The position numbers and the translations under genes were made by a program. 64,000 nt of DNA from NCBI RefSeq assembly GCF_014287895.1, contig NZ_JACOPP010000015.1:1-64000 (forward strand), in the 5' to 3' direction. This stretch comes from Lawsonibacter hominis. GTDB taxonomy: Bacteria; Bacillota; Clostridia; Oscillospirales; Oscillospiraceae. Below, piece by piece: positions 1-8,715 of the stretch. Within the stretch, counting starts at the first letter, position 1. Every line of letters starts with the position of its first letter. The notes under the pieces are model-generated. The model did not search any database, was not told the origin of the DNA, and saw only the letters and a list, made by a program, of their open reading frames with translations.

Positions 1-43
1 GCGCGTGCTCGTCGTCCGCCTATGGCGGACGACGAGCACGCGC
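1..43. repeat. Perfect 20-bp inverted repeat at window edge
   Basis: Arms 1-20 and 24-43 are exact reverse complements around a 3-base TAT loop. No T-run follows on either side, so it is not a clear rho-independent terminator. A second short perfect palindrome (A5 GTGGCCAC T5) lies at 63-80. The left context is cut off by the window. Confidence 0.8.
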
Positions 44-88
44 AGCAGGCCGCAGTTCCTTCAAAAAGTGGCCACTTTTTCGACCCGT

Positions 89-128
89 AGCGCCGCCCCC
101 TCCGGCCTGATCCGGAGGGGGCGGCGCT
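89..128 (-). terminator. Strong hairpin after the AEC transporter gene
   Basis: Arms 89-105 and 112-128 form a perfect 17-bp GC-rich stem with a 6-base loop, just downstream of the AEC stop on the minus strand. The immediate 3' side lacks a T-run, but the A5/T5 palindrome at 63-80 lies just beyond and may complete the signal. Confidence 0.6.
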
Positions 129-139
129 GCGATCTGCGC

Positions 140-1069
140 TCAGGCCCCGCCCGCCAGTTTCGCCAGCAGGGCGAAGGCGGGCAGGGTGAGGATGGAGAAC
201 AGGGTGGTGAGGGTGACGACCTGGGCTCCGGCGACCGCATCCCGTTCAAACTGCTGGGCAAACATGGAGGCGGTACCGCCGGTGGGCGTGGCGGCCAGAA
301 TGATCAGAGCGGAATAGAGCACCGGGTCCAGTCCCAGTGGGTACAGCACCAGCAGGGTCAGGGCCGGCATGGCGGCGAGCTTGAGGAAGGCGGCCAGATA
401 AAGCCGGCGGTCCCGGAAGGTGGCCCTCAGATCGGCAAAGGCCATCTGCGCCCCGATGACGATCATGGCCAGAGGGGTGTTCATGTCTCCGAGGAAACTC
501 ACCGCGCTGCCCACGACGGGCGGAAGGCGTATCCCCAGCAGGAACAGGGGCAGGCCCACGGCGGTAGCCAGGATTCCGGGGTTGAGGACGGCGCGCTTCA
601 GGGAGAAGCGGCGCCTTCCCCCCATCAGCAGGATGCCATGGCTCCAGTTGTAGGCATTAAAGACGATAAAAATCACCGTCACATAGAGCATCCCGGGCGT
701 ACCCAGCACGGCCCGGATCAGCGGTATGCCCATAAACCCCACGTTTCCGTAGACCACGCCGAACTGAAGGGGCGCGCGGGTATCCGGCGGCTGACGGCGG
801 AAAAAGGGCAGGATCAGCAGGCAGTAGACGGCGTACAGCCCCGCCGTCACCAGCGCCGCCGCCCCCATGGAGCGCAGCACTTCCGGGCTGCATCCCGTCT
901 GCAGCGTGTTCACGATGAGGCAGGGGATGACGACATAGAGCAGCAAAAAGGTCATCCGCGGCAGATTGTCCCGGGTCAGCTTGCCCAGCCTGGCCAGCAC
1001 AAACCCCACCGCCATCATCAAAAACAGCGTCCCCACCTGAGAGGCCACCAAAAACAGATTCTCCCGCAT
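140..1069 (-). CDS. AEC (auxin efflux carrier) family transporter
   Basis: A 309-residue, very hydrophobic protein with about ten membrane segments in two halves, the size and layout of AEC/malonate-type permeases. Recognisable stretches are the N-terminal VASQVGTLFLMMAVGFVLAR, the VVYGNVGFMGIPLI segment of the first half, and TPLAMIVIGAQMA opening the second half. Family members move small organic acids or solutes; the substrate cannot be read here. The gene is divergent from a LysR gene 348 bp away, an arrangement in which the regulator often controls the carrier. That control is inference. Confidence 0.85.
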   Translation of the reverse strand: MRENLFLVASQVGTLFLMMAVGFVLARLGKLTRDNLPRMTFLLLYVVIPCLIVNTLQTGCSPEVLRSMGAAALVTAGLYAVYCLLILPFFRRQPPDTRAPLQFGVVYGNVGFMGIPLIRAVLGTPGMLYVTVIFIVFNAYNWSHGILLMGGRRRFSLKRAVLNPGILATAVGLPLFLLGIRLPPVVGSAVSFLGDMNTPLAMIVIGAQMAFADLRATFRDRRLYLAAFLKLAAMPALTLLVLYPLGLDPVLYSALIILAATPTGGTASMFAQQFERDAVAGAQVVTLTTLFSILTLPAFALLAKLAGGA

Positions 1070-1417
1070 TTGCGATCCGACCTTATCCTTCCGTTCGTTC
1101 GCGCAGAAACGACGATTTCTCTGAGGATCAGTATAGCAAGTTTCGCCTCTCCTGTAAAGCCAAAAGCCATGCGCGCCTTGCGCTGCCTTGGAAGGGGTGG
1201 TATAATGCTATTGTCAAAAGGGCCGGAATGAATCCATTCCTTTCAATCGTCAGATAGCTTACTCGCCGCACAATGTAACTTTTCTCGGTGGCGAAGTTCA
1301 AGTGAAAGCCACTGAATGCGACCGGTAGCAATGTGAAATGCCGCCGTCAAGAAAAGCTCTTAATTTTCTTGCCGCTATTGGAATCTAACCTTTGAATCAG
1401 AAAAGGGGTGCGCACTG
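1070..1417. promoter_or_regulatory. Divergent intergenic region AEC / LysR
   Basis: A 348-bp gap between divergent start codons. On the plus strand TTGCGC (1178-1183), a 17-bp spacer and TATAAT (1201-1206) make a good sigma-A-type promoter for the LysR gene, leaving a leader of about 200 bases. No convincing terminator or RNA gene was seen. Operators for the LysR protein would be expected here but were not resolved. Confidence 0.45.
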
Positions 1418-2308
1418 GTGAACGACCTTCAGATTGATTATTTTCTGGCTGTAGCCGACAGCGGCAGCTTTACGAGAGCGGCTCAAAAGTTCTACATTTC
1501 CCAGCCCGCCATCAGCCGTGTCATCTCTGCGCTAGAGCGCGAACTGGGCTTTCCCCTCTTTGACCGAACAAATCGCAGGACTACTCTGACTTCAGCAGGA
1601 AAGCTGTTCTACGAGGCGTTTTGCCAGTCCAAGCAGCTGATTGCAGCTGCGGTGCAGGCGGCTCAATCCATCAATAGCGACGAGTCCGGAACGATCCAAT
1701 TGGGGCTTTTATCGGGGCTGGATTTTTCCAGCCTTATCCTGAATTTAGACGAACGCTTTGCACGAACCTACCCCAACATTACCATGAACACTGTCTTTTC
1801 CGACTTTCAGGAGTTGCGCAATTCTCTGGAGAATGGCCGGGCAGATGCAATTTTGACCATTGAGGATTCCCTGCTTCGCATGCCCCAGGCACAGACCCGG
1901 ATTCTGGCAGAAAGTTTCCGGCTGCTGCTCTATGCCAAGCGTCACCCATTGGCCGGCAATGACGGGCTGACCCCGTGGGATTTTCGAGCCGAGCGCTTCC
2001 TGGTAGTTATGGATGAGAATCCTCACGCCGGAGACCTGGTAACCCAGTACTGCGCACCTTACGGGTTTTCGCCCAGACTCCTTACCGTTCCCAACATTGA
2101 CTCTCTGGTAGCTGGAGTACAGAATCTCCAAGGAGTGGCTATCGTGGACGGCTGGTCTCGGGAGCGCACCAACGCTGCGTTTGGATATCTTCCGCTCAAC
2201 AGCGCAAATCGCATCGTACTGGCCTGGCTCCCCACTTGTTCGAACCCACTGTTCCCCCTCTTTTTGAATGAACTCACTCTTCTGTCCCAGTATTGCCGTC
2301 CTGACTAA
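1418..2308 (+). CDS. LysR family transcriptional regulator (LysR-1)
   Basis: A 296-residue LTTR. Residues 1-60 are the winged helix-turn-helix (IDYFLAVADSGSFTRAAQK, then SQPAISRVISALERELG and LFDRTNR); residues about 90-290 are the periplasmic-binding-protein-like effector domain. The start is a GTG behind AGAAAAGGGG. It is divergent from the AEC carrier and convergent with the GntP/LVIVD operon, so either could be its target. Base composition is visibly less GC-rich than most of the window, as in the next two genes. Confidence 0.9.
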   Translation: MNDLQIDYFLAVADSGSFTRAAQKFYISQPAISRVISALERELGFPLFDRTNRRTTLTSAGKLFYEAFCQSKQLIAAAVQAAQSINSDESGTIQLGLLSGLDFSSLILNLDERFARTYPNITMNTVFSDFQELRNSLENGRADAILTIEDSLLRMPQAQTRILAESFRLLLYAKRHPLAGNDGLTPWDFRAERFLVVMDENPHAGDLVTQYCAPYGFSPRLLTVPNIDSLVAGVQNLQGVAIVDGWSRERTNAAFGYLPLNSANRIVLAWLPTCSNPLFPLFLNELTLLSQYCRPD

Positions 2309-2387
2309 AGAACACTGTCGCAAAAGAAGCCGTATAACAACCAAAGCATAGCTTCTTATGCAATAGTTTGCCTCCCGTCATGCGAAA

Positions 2388-2460
2388 CGCCATCCCCGGC
2401 GAACCTGCCGCCGGGGATGGCGTAGTTCAATTTTGTCCTGCCGCCCGCCTGCGCCCGCAG
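2388..2460. repeat. Hairpin plus fragment related to the 18.0-kb repeat
   Basis: Arms 2388-2400 and 2410-2422 form a 13-bp stem. After a T-rich linker comes GCCGCC, two variable bases and CCTGCGCCCGCAGG (about 2440-2461), which almost exactly repeats the segment following the corresponding hairpin at about 18110-18132. The rest of 2461-2592 shows no feature I can name. The hairpin may also serve as terminator between the convergent LysR-1 and GntP genes. Confidence 0.5.
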
Positions 2461-2592
2461 GTAGGGTAAAGGGGTTGTGCCGGGGGCTGAATACCGCCGT
2501 CTGTAAAGTACCCTCCATACGCAGGCCACGCCAGAATTCTGCAGTGCAGCCCCAAACGGCAGTCTTTCTGCAACCGGTTGATCAAGGGAGCG

Positions 2593-3912
2593 TCAGGCCA
2601 GACCGGGGGCCAGCGTGAGTATTAGGGTAACCACCGCAGTGGCGATAGTTGTATTGATTACCGTACACACGCCCACATACTTATAGGACTGCCGGGTCTC
2701 CGCCTTGGCAAGGCCTGTGGCAGCAATAAAACCGGCATTTGTGGGAAGGGTATCCAACGTCGTGGCTGAGAAGGCTGCGATACGGTGCAGCGCGGACATA
2801 TTTACGCCCATGGCCGCAAAGGTATCCTTGAACATGGGCAGTGCCGCACCGATGGCCGCAGGACCAGAGCCACAGATGGCGGTGACCAGCACAATAGCAA
2901 ACATAGCGATGAATAGCGGCGGTCCCTGAATTGAGGTAACAGCGGTGCTGAACTGGCCGAAGGTTTCAGTCGCCTGAACCACAGAGCCGAAACCCGCTAG
3001 GGCCGCACTGGATAGGCATAGTACACTGGCGCTGGCCACAGCGCCACCAAGCAGCTTCAAAATGGCCCTTACGCCCGCCAGATAGCGCCAAAACAGGAGA
3101 ATACCGGCCAGGATGCCCGCAATGATGGAAAAGCCGATATAGATTTTGAAAAGATTGAACAAAACGAAAGTTACCACCAGGGGTACTAGTGCCGCAACGG
3201 GATTGGGCAAAGCTGCATTTTCTTCCACTGGGATATCGTCCTCTGCCGCCAGGAAAACCCGCCCAGCGGCAATTTCACGATTGGCCGCCCAATTCAGGAA
3301 CAAAATGTTGAGCACGATCACCACCGCCCCGCCAATGAAACCTGGAACAGCAGCTGCCATAGAACTGGTCCCCAAGTACTGGATGGGGCCGGAGTTCTGA
3401 ATCTGGGGACTACCAGGCATGGACAGGGCCGCTGTAGCCAAGGCGCCCAGCAGGATGCCCGGGGCCATATACCGCGGAATACAACTCTCCTTCAGTATCT
3501 CCAGGGTGAGGGGCATGAGCACAAACATCAGCACAATACCGCTGATTCCGCCATAGGACATCAAGGTACCGGCAATAAAGACGATAAGAATGCTGGTCAG
3601 CACCCCAGTGTGCTCTTTCTTGCCCTTGAGCAACCGAGAGATTGCTTTCGCTATGGAACGGGCAGCTCCGCTGGCGTTGAAGAGTTCGCCAAAAATTCCT
3701 CCCCACAAATAGATAGGCAGGTTGGCGGTAATGAACCCGCCCATACCGCTGAGGTAGATTGTCCCATATCCGTTGGTAGCACCCAGGCCATTGGTCACAG
3801 CCACGAGGATGGCGGCCAAGGCTCCGGCTACCACCACATGCACGCCTTTATACACCAGGATGATCAGAAGCGCCAATGCTACAAAAATACCAATTAGACC
3901 GATTATGTTCAT
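2593..3912 (-). CDS. GntP family permease
   Basis: A 439-residue polytopic membrane protein with about 12 segments. The N-terminal helix GLIGIFVALALLIILVYKG, the ISGIVLMFVLMPLTLEI segment, and the AICGSGPAAIGAALPMF and TLDTLPTNAGF motifs are typical of gluconate:H+ symporter (GntP) carriers, which import sugar acids and related hydroxy acids. The start is preceded by GAGGAAGG. It lies 35 bp downstream of the LVIVD-repeat gene on the same strand and is probably co-transcribed, suggesting that the LVIVD protein handles or senses the imported compound. That link is inference. Confidence 0.85.
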   Translation of the reverse strand: MNIIGLIGIFVALALLIILVYKGVHVVVAGALAAILVAVTNGLGATNGYGTIYLSGMGGFITANLPIYLWGGIFGELFNASGAARSIAKAISRLLKGKKEHTGVLTSILIVFIAGTLMSYGGISGIVLMFVLMPLTLEILKESCIPRYMAPGILLGALATAALSMPGSPQIQNSGPIQYLGTSSMAAAVPGFIGGAVVIVLNILFLNWAANREIAAGRVFLAAEDDIPVEENAALPNPVAALVPLVVTFVLFNLFKIYIGFSIIAGILAGILLFWRYLAGVRAILKLLGGAVASASVLCLSSAALAGFGSVVQATETFGQFSTAVTSIQGPPLFIAMFAIVLVTAICGSGPAAIGAALPMFKDTFAAMGVNMSALHRIAAFSATTLDTLPTNAGFIAATGLAKAETRQSYKYVGVCTVINTTIATAVVTLILTLAPGLA

Positions 3913-3947
3913 CTGTTTTCCTTCCTCTCTTTTTATAGTCTCCCAAA

Positions 3948-5315
3948 TCAGTCCAGCTTCATCCGCAAAATATATACGCCGTCATGGAAGGTGTCTACGT
4001 AGATATAGCCCCTATCGTCCACCACACAATCTTCGGTAGTGCCCAGCAAGGGACCGGGCTGCGGCACGTCAAACAAAGGGCGTTCAGGATTGGGCGGAAT
4101 GAAATAGGCCAGTTCCTTGATATAGTAGGGATCAGACACATCATATACACGTAATCCAGCATGGAAATAGCAGCAATAAACCCGGTTCGGATTCTCCTCC
4201 AGCCCTGGCTTACCCATGGGTTCATGAAGGTTGTGCGGGCCAAAGGGGCCTTGGCAACCGATGCCGCAGTTATTAAAGTTGGGGTAGGGGAAATCAGCAG
4301 GAACCTCCGGATAGGGGAATTCGGCAACGAGCGTCGGATCAGAGGGATCGGATACATCAATCATGTGCAAGTTGTTCATAGGTTGTGCCCCACCCTGAAC
4401 AACATCGTACTCTTTGGACAGCAATTCCTTGTTCCAGCTCATGAAACGCTCGCCCTCATTGCTAAGAACCGCAAAATTACGCCCGGCAAGGGGCAAGAAC
4501 GTATGACAGCGGGCGCCAGCGCGTTTTCCGGAGAAGGGAGGCTGCATCATAATTTGTCCCAGCAACTTGGGACGCGTCACATCCTTCATATCCAAAATGA
4601 CACCGCCACCGGCCCAATATCCACAATAAGCCTTACCATCTTGAACATAGGCCGGCCCATGAAGATGAGGCCAATCTTTTTCATCCATGTGACCCACAGG
4701 ATAAGTTCCGTCGATCTGTCCATCAGCAAACTGTTCCGGTTTCCACCAACGACCAATCTCCCTGGGCTCCTTGGGGTCGGAGATATCAAGAATCCGAAGA
4801 ATTTCAGCAATGTAACCCGGACAGTCAGCGGTCAGATACAGGTAGGGGCCGCCGTTGTACATAAATCTGTGTACACCCATACCTCCCTCAAATCCGGTTT
4901 CCCAGTGCGAAAGCAGTTCCGGCTTCTCGGGATCCTTAATGCTGTAAATATTGATACCGCTGATGCATTTATCTTCCCATTTGCAGCCATGAAGGTACGG
5001 AATGCCACCCCCCAGTGCCACAACCATCAAATTCTCTGCTATCTGGATCTTAGGAGTACTTTGCTTTTTGTAAACCTGAGGATCACACACTTCGAAATAG
5101 TCCACAAAACGGATGTTCCCAGGATCTGTTACGTTCAGGATCGTAACGCCCGCGCCCTTGAAGGAACCACAATACAGGTAGTAGCAGCCATCCTCAGTCT
5201 TGTGCAAGGCCATCTGAAAAGCCATGATACCGTTGAGGTCGTGATATCCTGCCACTTCCATGTTTTTGATGTAGCCCTGATTTTCCGCGTTCTTCGCATA
5301 GAATGGTATACCCAT
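3948..5315 (-). CDS. LVIVD repeat protein (probable beta-propeller)
   Basis: A 455-residue protein built from at least five repeats with the signature (V/I)x(D/N)(V/I)xDPxxP: VTILNVTDPG, INIYSIKDPEKPE, LRILDISDPKEP, LHMIDVSDPSDP and LRVYDVSDPYYI. This is the LVIVD/COG5276 pattern of propeller-like proteins with no settled biochemical role. No signal peptide is visible from the chosen start, so it is predicted cytoplasmic. The start at 5315 was preferred over the in-frame ATG at 5384 because AAAGGAGGACAAATCC lies directly before it. First gene of a likely operon with the GntP permease. Confidence 0.8.
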   Translation of the reverse strand: MGIPFYAKNAENQGYIKNMEVAGYHDLNGIMAFQMALHKTEDGCYYLYCGSFKGAGVTILNVTDPGNIRFVDYFEVCDPQVYKKQSTPKIQIAENLMVVALGGGIPYLHGCKWEDKCISGINIYSIKDPEKPELLSHWETGFEGGMGVHRFMYNGGPYLYLTADCPGYIAEILRILDISDPKEPREIGRWWKPEQFADGQIDGTYPVGHMDEKDWPHLHGPAYVQDGKAYCGYWAGGGVILDMKDVTRPKLLGQIMMQPPFSGKRAGARCHTFLPLAGRNFAVLSNEGERFMSWNKELLSKEYDVVQGGAQPMNNLHMIDVSDPSDPTLVAEFPYPEVPADFPYPNFNNCGIGCQGPFGPHNLHEPMGKPGLEENPNRVYCCYFHAGLRVYDVSDPYYIKELAYFIPPNPERPLFDVPQPGPLLGTTEDCVVDDRGYIYVDTFHDGVYILRMKLD

Positions 5316-5575
5316 GGATTTGTCCTCCTTTATCATTTTTGTGGGATTGATTCCAGAAAGAATTTTATAAAATGCACAAAACAAAATCCAATCCCAAAGT
5401 TATGATGGGAAAGGATAACAAATATGTTATAATTAATTGTGCTTTTACATACTTCTTCATTAGAACACCTGACTCTGTAATATATTACAGCCAGTAGGTA
5501 AAACCACTATGTACCAAGCTATAACAACCACCTGCCCTCACTGGCTCAGGGAGCGCTAGACCCGGAATTTCCCGG
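5316..5575. promoter_or_regulatory. Upstream region of LVIVD-GntP with a 16-bp dyad
   Basis: AT-rich intergenic DNA. ATAACA-AATA-TGTTAT at 5415-5430 is a perfect inverted repeat about 100 bp upstream of the LVIVD start, embedded in an AT-rich stretch that could supply a minus-strand promoter. It resembles a repressor operator, but the regulator is unknown. Nothing else could be assigned here. Confidence 0.35.
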
Positions 5576-5604
5576 CTGACAAGCGCCTGCGGATATGGTA
5601 TAAT
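5576..5604 (+). promoter_or_regulatory. Promoter of the small-peptide / M16 peptidase operon
   Basis: CTGACA (5576-5581), a 17-bp spacer and a perfect TATAAT (5599-5604) lie about 170 bp upstream of the 29-aa reading frame. No other good promoter is seen before the M16 gene. Confidence 0.6.
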
Positions 5605-5778
5605 AGCCGCGATACGGTTATGATACCGCTTGAGCGGCACGGTCTGCTCCCGCCCTGCAGGCTTCAACCGCGGACGCCGCCGCGTGCCCCTTGCCCGGCA
5701 CGTCCGGTCCGCCCCCTGCGGGACGGCCGCGCCGGAACCGCAGCACGACCCCATTTGAACCAGAAGGAGCGAGGCGTG

Positions 5779-5868
5779 ATGACAAAAACAAAAGTCCTGG
5801 GTTACCTGGCCCTTGTCCTGCTCTGCACGGCGGTGGTTTTACTGCTGATCGCCCTGCGCGGGTCCTAA
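5779..5868 (+). CDS. Small single-span membrane peptide (29 aa)
   Basis: MTKTKVLGYLALVLLCTAVV begins a 29-residue peptide with one hydrophobic helix and a short charged C-terminus (ALRGS). AGAAGGAGCGAGG provides a good ribosome site, and a GTG immediately before the ATG could also start. It ends 23 bp before the M16 peptidase start and is probably co-transcribed with it. No family is recognised. Clean ribosome site, polarity and spacing argue that it is real, but there is no homology support. Confidence 0.5.
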   Translation: MTKTKVLGYLALVLLCTAVVLLLIALRGS

Positions 5869-5891
5869 ATTCAATTACAAGAGGTCTTTTC

Positions 5892-7139
5892 ATGTACGAA
5901 ACGATCCCCCTTCCCAACGGGGTGCGCATCCTGACCGAGCGGGTGCCCTATGTGCGCTCGGCCGCTCTGGGCATCTGGGTGGGCACCGGCTCCCGTCACG
6001 AGCGAAGCGGCGCCAATGGCGCCGCCCATTTTATTGAGCATATGCTGTTCAAGGGCACCCAGCACCGCACCGCCGAGAAGCTGGCCGGGGAAATGGACGC
6101 GGTGGGCGGACAGATCAACGCCTTTACCACCAAAGAGTGCACCTGCTTTTACGCCCGGGTGCTGGATACCCACCTCGCCCAGGCCGCCGATATCCTGTGC
6201 GACATGTTCTTCTCCTCCCGGTTCGACGAGGCCGACGTTGCCACCGAGCGGGGCGTCATCCTGGAGGAGATCGGCATGTACGAGGACAACCCCGAGGATC
6301 TGTGCGCCGAGCGGCTGGCGGCGGCGGTCTTTCAGGGCACCCCTCTGGCCCGCCCCATCCTGGGCCGCAAGGCCACCCTGGAGAAAATGAGCGGAGCCTG
6401 GCTGCGGGACTACAAGGCCGCCCACTATGGTCCGGAACGGATCGTGGTGGCGTTGGCGGGCAGCTTTGCCCAGGCCGACGTGGACTCCCTGCGCGCCCGC
6501 TTTTCCGCCATGGAGGCCAGGCCCCTTCCCCCCTCCCCGCCGGGGCGCTACACCCCTGCCGTCACGGTCAAACGCAAGGCCATCGAGCAAAACCACCTGA
6601 CCCTGGCCTTCCCCGGCCTGCCCTTTGCCGACGAGCGGCGCTTTACCCTCCAGCTGCTCTCCTCCATCCTGGGGGGCGGCATGTCCTCCCGTCTGTTCCA
6701 GCAGGTCCGGGAACAGCGCGGACTGTGCTACTCCATCTACTCCTATGGCACCTGCCATGACGATACCGGCTATTTCGGGGTCTATACCGCCTTGGGCCGG
6801 GAGACGGAGGGAGCGGCGCTGGAGACGGTCTTCTCCGTCATTCGGGACTTTGCCGAGCATGGGGTCACGGAGGAGGAGCTCTCCCGCGCCCGGGAGCAGT
6901 CCAAGGCCAATGTGCTCATGGGGCTGGAGTCCACCCAGTCCCGCATGAGCAGTTTGGGCCGGGGGGCGCTGCTGGTGGGCCGGGTACTGGACGAAGACGA
7001 GGTCATCGCCCGCTACGACGCGGTCACCCGGGAGGACGTACGCCGGCTGGCCCAGGAGCTGTTCCAGTTTCAGAACGCCTCCCTCTCGGCAGTCGGCCGG
7101 GTCGGGAGTGCCGACGCCTACTGGGCGCTGCTGCAGTAA
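5892..7139 (+). CDS. M16 family zinc metallopeptidase
   Basis: A 415-residue processing-peptidase-like protein. HFIEHMLFKGT gives the inverted zinc motif HxxEH near residue 50, and ERGVILEEIGMYEDNPEDL carries the downstream zinc-ligand glutamate. The C-terminal half holds the paired non-catalytic M16 domain (LSSILGGGMSSRLFQQVREQRGLCYS). The length fits the single-chain bacterial M16 peptidases often found near polynucleotide phosphorylase, though no pnp gene is nearby. No signal peptide; predicted cytoplasmic. A 29-aa membrane peptide precedes it in the same transcript. Substrate unknown. Confidence 0.9.
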   Translation: MYETIPLPNGVRILTERVPYVRSAALGIWVGTGSRHERSGANGAAHFIEHMLFKGTQHRTAEKLAGEMDAVGGQINAFTTKECTCFYARVLDTHLAQAADILCDMFFSSRFDEADVATERGVILEEIGMYEDNPEDLCAERLAAAVFQGTPLARPILGRKATLEKMSGAWLRDYKAAHYGPERIVVALAGSFAQADVDSLRARFSAMEARPLPPSPPGRYTPAVTVKRKAIEQNHLTLAFPGLPFADERRFTLQLLSSILGGGMSSRLFQQVREQRGLCYSIYSYGTCHDDTGYFGVYTALGRETEGAALETVFSVIRDFAEHGVTEEELSRAREQSKANVLMGLESTQSRMSSLGRGALLVGRVLDEDEVIARYDAVTREDVRRLAQELFQFQNASLSAVGRVGSADAYWALLQ

Positions 7140-7164
7140 ACAGTCAAAAACAGGCCTGCTGCAA

Positions 7165-7195
7165 AAAACCGGGCGGCCACATGCCGCCCGGTTTT
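7165..7195. terminator. Bidirectional terminator between M16 and LysR-2
   Basis: AAAACCGGGCGGC (7165-7177) and its exact complement (7183-7195) around a 5-base loop give a stem with a T-run on both strands, between two convergent genes. Confidence 0.85.
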
Positions 7196-7216
7196 GTCAG
7201 CTGCAGCGCCCGCTTT

Positions 7217-8101
7217 TCAGGCCTCCAGGCATTGGATGAACTCCTCCAGCCGCGGGGTGTTCTCCTGACTCCAGCACACGGAGATCGAGGGCTGCTGCCA
7301 GCCCTCCAGCACGGGGGTGGGGTAAAACAGGAGCTCGCCGCCCTGGTTGCGGTAAAACTCCCGGAATGCCACGCTGACTCCCTTGCCCGCCTGGAGCGCC
7401 AGTTCCATGGCGTTGATGCTGTTGAAATACTTGAACTCCGGCTCAAACCCCAGCTTGCGGCAGTGGGTCAGCACCGTGTCGCTGGCGTAGGTGGAATAGT
7501 TGGGCGCAAAGGCATAGATCACCTGGCCCTTCAGGTCGGACAGGGTGACCTGCTCCCGCCGGGCCAGGGGGTGGCGCCTGGAGAGGATGATAAAGACGTC
7601 CATATCCCGCAGATTGCGGAACTGGTAGCGGTCGGGCAGGCGTGCCACCTCATAATTGAAGGTGACGATGGCGTCCACCTGACCCATGAAAAGCCACTCC
7701 TGCACCTGCAGAAAGCCGCCGATCTCATACTCCAGCTCTCCGCCGGGATGGGCCTCATTATAGGCGCTCAGCCGGGGCAACACAAAGTCCACCACGCCGC
7801 ACAGCTCCAAAAGGCCGATGCGGATGGAGGGCCGCCCCGCGTCCTGCACCGCCCGGGCACGGACCACCGCCTGATCGCAGCGCTCCAGCATGGCGCTCCA
7901 TTCCCCCTGAAGCAGCTTGCCCGCGTCGGTGAGGGCCACCTTGGCGGTGCTGCGCTCGAACAGGCGCACGCCGATCTCCCGTTCCAGCTTGGCCACCTGC
8001 TTGCTGACGCACTGCTGGGACACAAACAGCCGTGCCGCCGCCGCCGTGAAGTTCAGACACTCGGCCACCGCTAAAAAATACTTGATCTGGATCAGGTTCA
8101 C
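7217..8101 (-). CDS. LysR family transcriptional regulator (LysR-2)
   Basis: A 294-residue LTTR with an N-terminal winged helix (IKYFLAVAECLNFTAAAARL, SQQCVSKQVAKLEREIGVRL, FERSTAKVALTDAG) and a substrate-binding-like effector domain. It starts with GTG after AAAGGAGG. No adjacent structural gene is divergent from it: upstream is a long unexplained region, so its target is not evident. Its promoter shares a spacer dyad with the promoter of the dnaD-like gene at 11.5 kb. Confidence 0.9.
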   Translation of the reverse strand: MNLIQIKYFLAVAECLNFTAAAARLFVSQQCVSKQVAKLEREIGVRLFERSTAKVALTDAGKLLQGEWSAMLERCDQAVVRARAVQDAGRPSIRIGLLELCGVVDFVLPRLSAYNEAHPGGELEYEIGGFLQVQEWLFMGQVDAIVTFNYEVARLPDRYQFRNLRDMDVFIILSRRHPLARREQVTLSDLKGQVIYAFAPNYSTYASDTVLTHCRKLGFEPEFKYFNSINAMELALQAGKGVSVAFREFYRNQGGELLFYPTPVLEGWQQPSISVCWSQENTPRLEEFIQCLEA

Positions 8102-8142
8102 GGGTGGGACCTCCTTTCCGGGGCTTCCCCTTCCTGGGTTTT

Positions 8143-8171
8143 ATTATATCGCAACCTCTGGTTGTTGTATA
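8143..8171 (-). promoter_or_regulatory. LysR-2 promoter with a CAACC-N3-GGTTG dyad in the spacer
   Basis: On the minus strand TATACA (8166-8171), 17 bp and TATAAT (8143-8148). The spacer contains the dyad CAACC-AGA-GGTTG. The same layout, with nearly the same bases, precedes the dnaD-like gene at 11554-11582. Confidence 0.65.
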
Positions 8172-8715
8172 TTGCAAAAATCCCCTCCCATGAATTTTTT
8201 CAAAAAACCTGTACGGAAACCGGACGCCGGTGCGTATCTGGTTTTGACCGCAACGGGAATTACTGCAGGTACACGCAAGCGCAAGGCGTGTTTGAAATCG
8301 GGACATATGCCGAAGGGGGATAAAACCAGATTTCCTTAACTGCAAGCACGGGGGCATACCGCCGTGTTCTGCGTACAAGGGACGCCACCTATTTATTTGC
8401 AGGAGAAGATTTGTCAAGGGGTCTTTTTGCCAATTGTAACATTTTCTTTTCGGATAGCTTTGCCACTTGCTCAGAGGGGCATAACAAGCCAAAAAGGGAC
8501 ACGCTTGCGCTCAGATGGGCGTGGGTGTGTTTTTGCCTTTCGTCCCCCTCGGAGAGCGCACGACTGCCGTTAGGCAGTACCACCGTCGCCCCTTGGGCGG
8601 TGGTGAGTAAGTGCGCCCTTACATAGGGGACTGGAAAACACATGACTGCCTTCTTTGAATGCCAGAGGTATAATTTAGACGGATACACAAACTTGAAGTT
8701 AAGGAGGCAAACAGT
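8172..8715. other. Long non-coding stretch with inverted repeat and three-way junction
   Basis: About 540 bp without a convincing gene. ATCTGGTTTT (8236-8245) is repeated inverted at 8322-8331 around a 76-base loop. At 8556-8616 an outer stem GCGCAC/GTGCGC encloses two hairpins: ACTGCC-gtta-GGCAGT (8563-8578), and 8579-8604 with a small bulge. Together they make a three-way junction. TATAAT at 8669-8674 may be the -10 element of the following small gene, so the junction would lie upstream of that transcript rather than in its leader. Confidence 0.4.

Noticed and set aside
1..43. Rho-independent terminator at the left edge
   Set aside because: The stem is perfect, but no T-run follows on either strand and the neighbouring gene already has a closer hairpin at 89-128.
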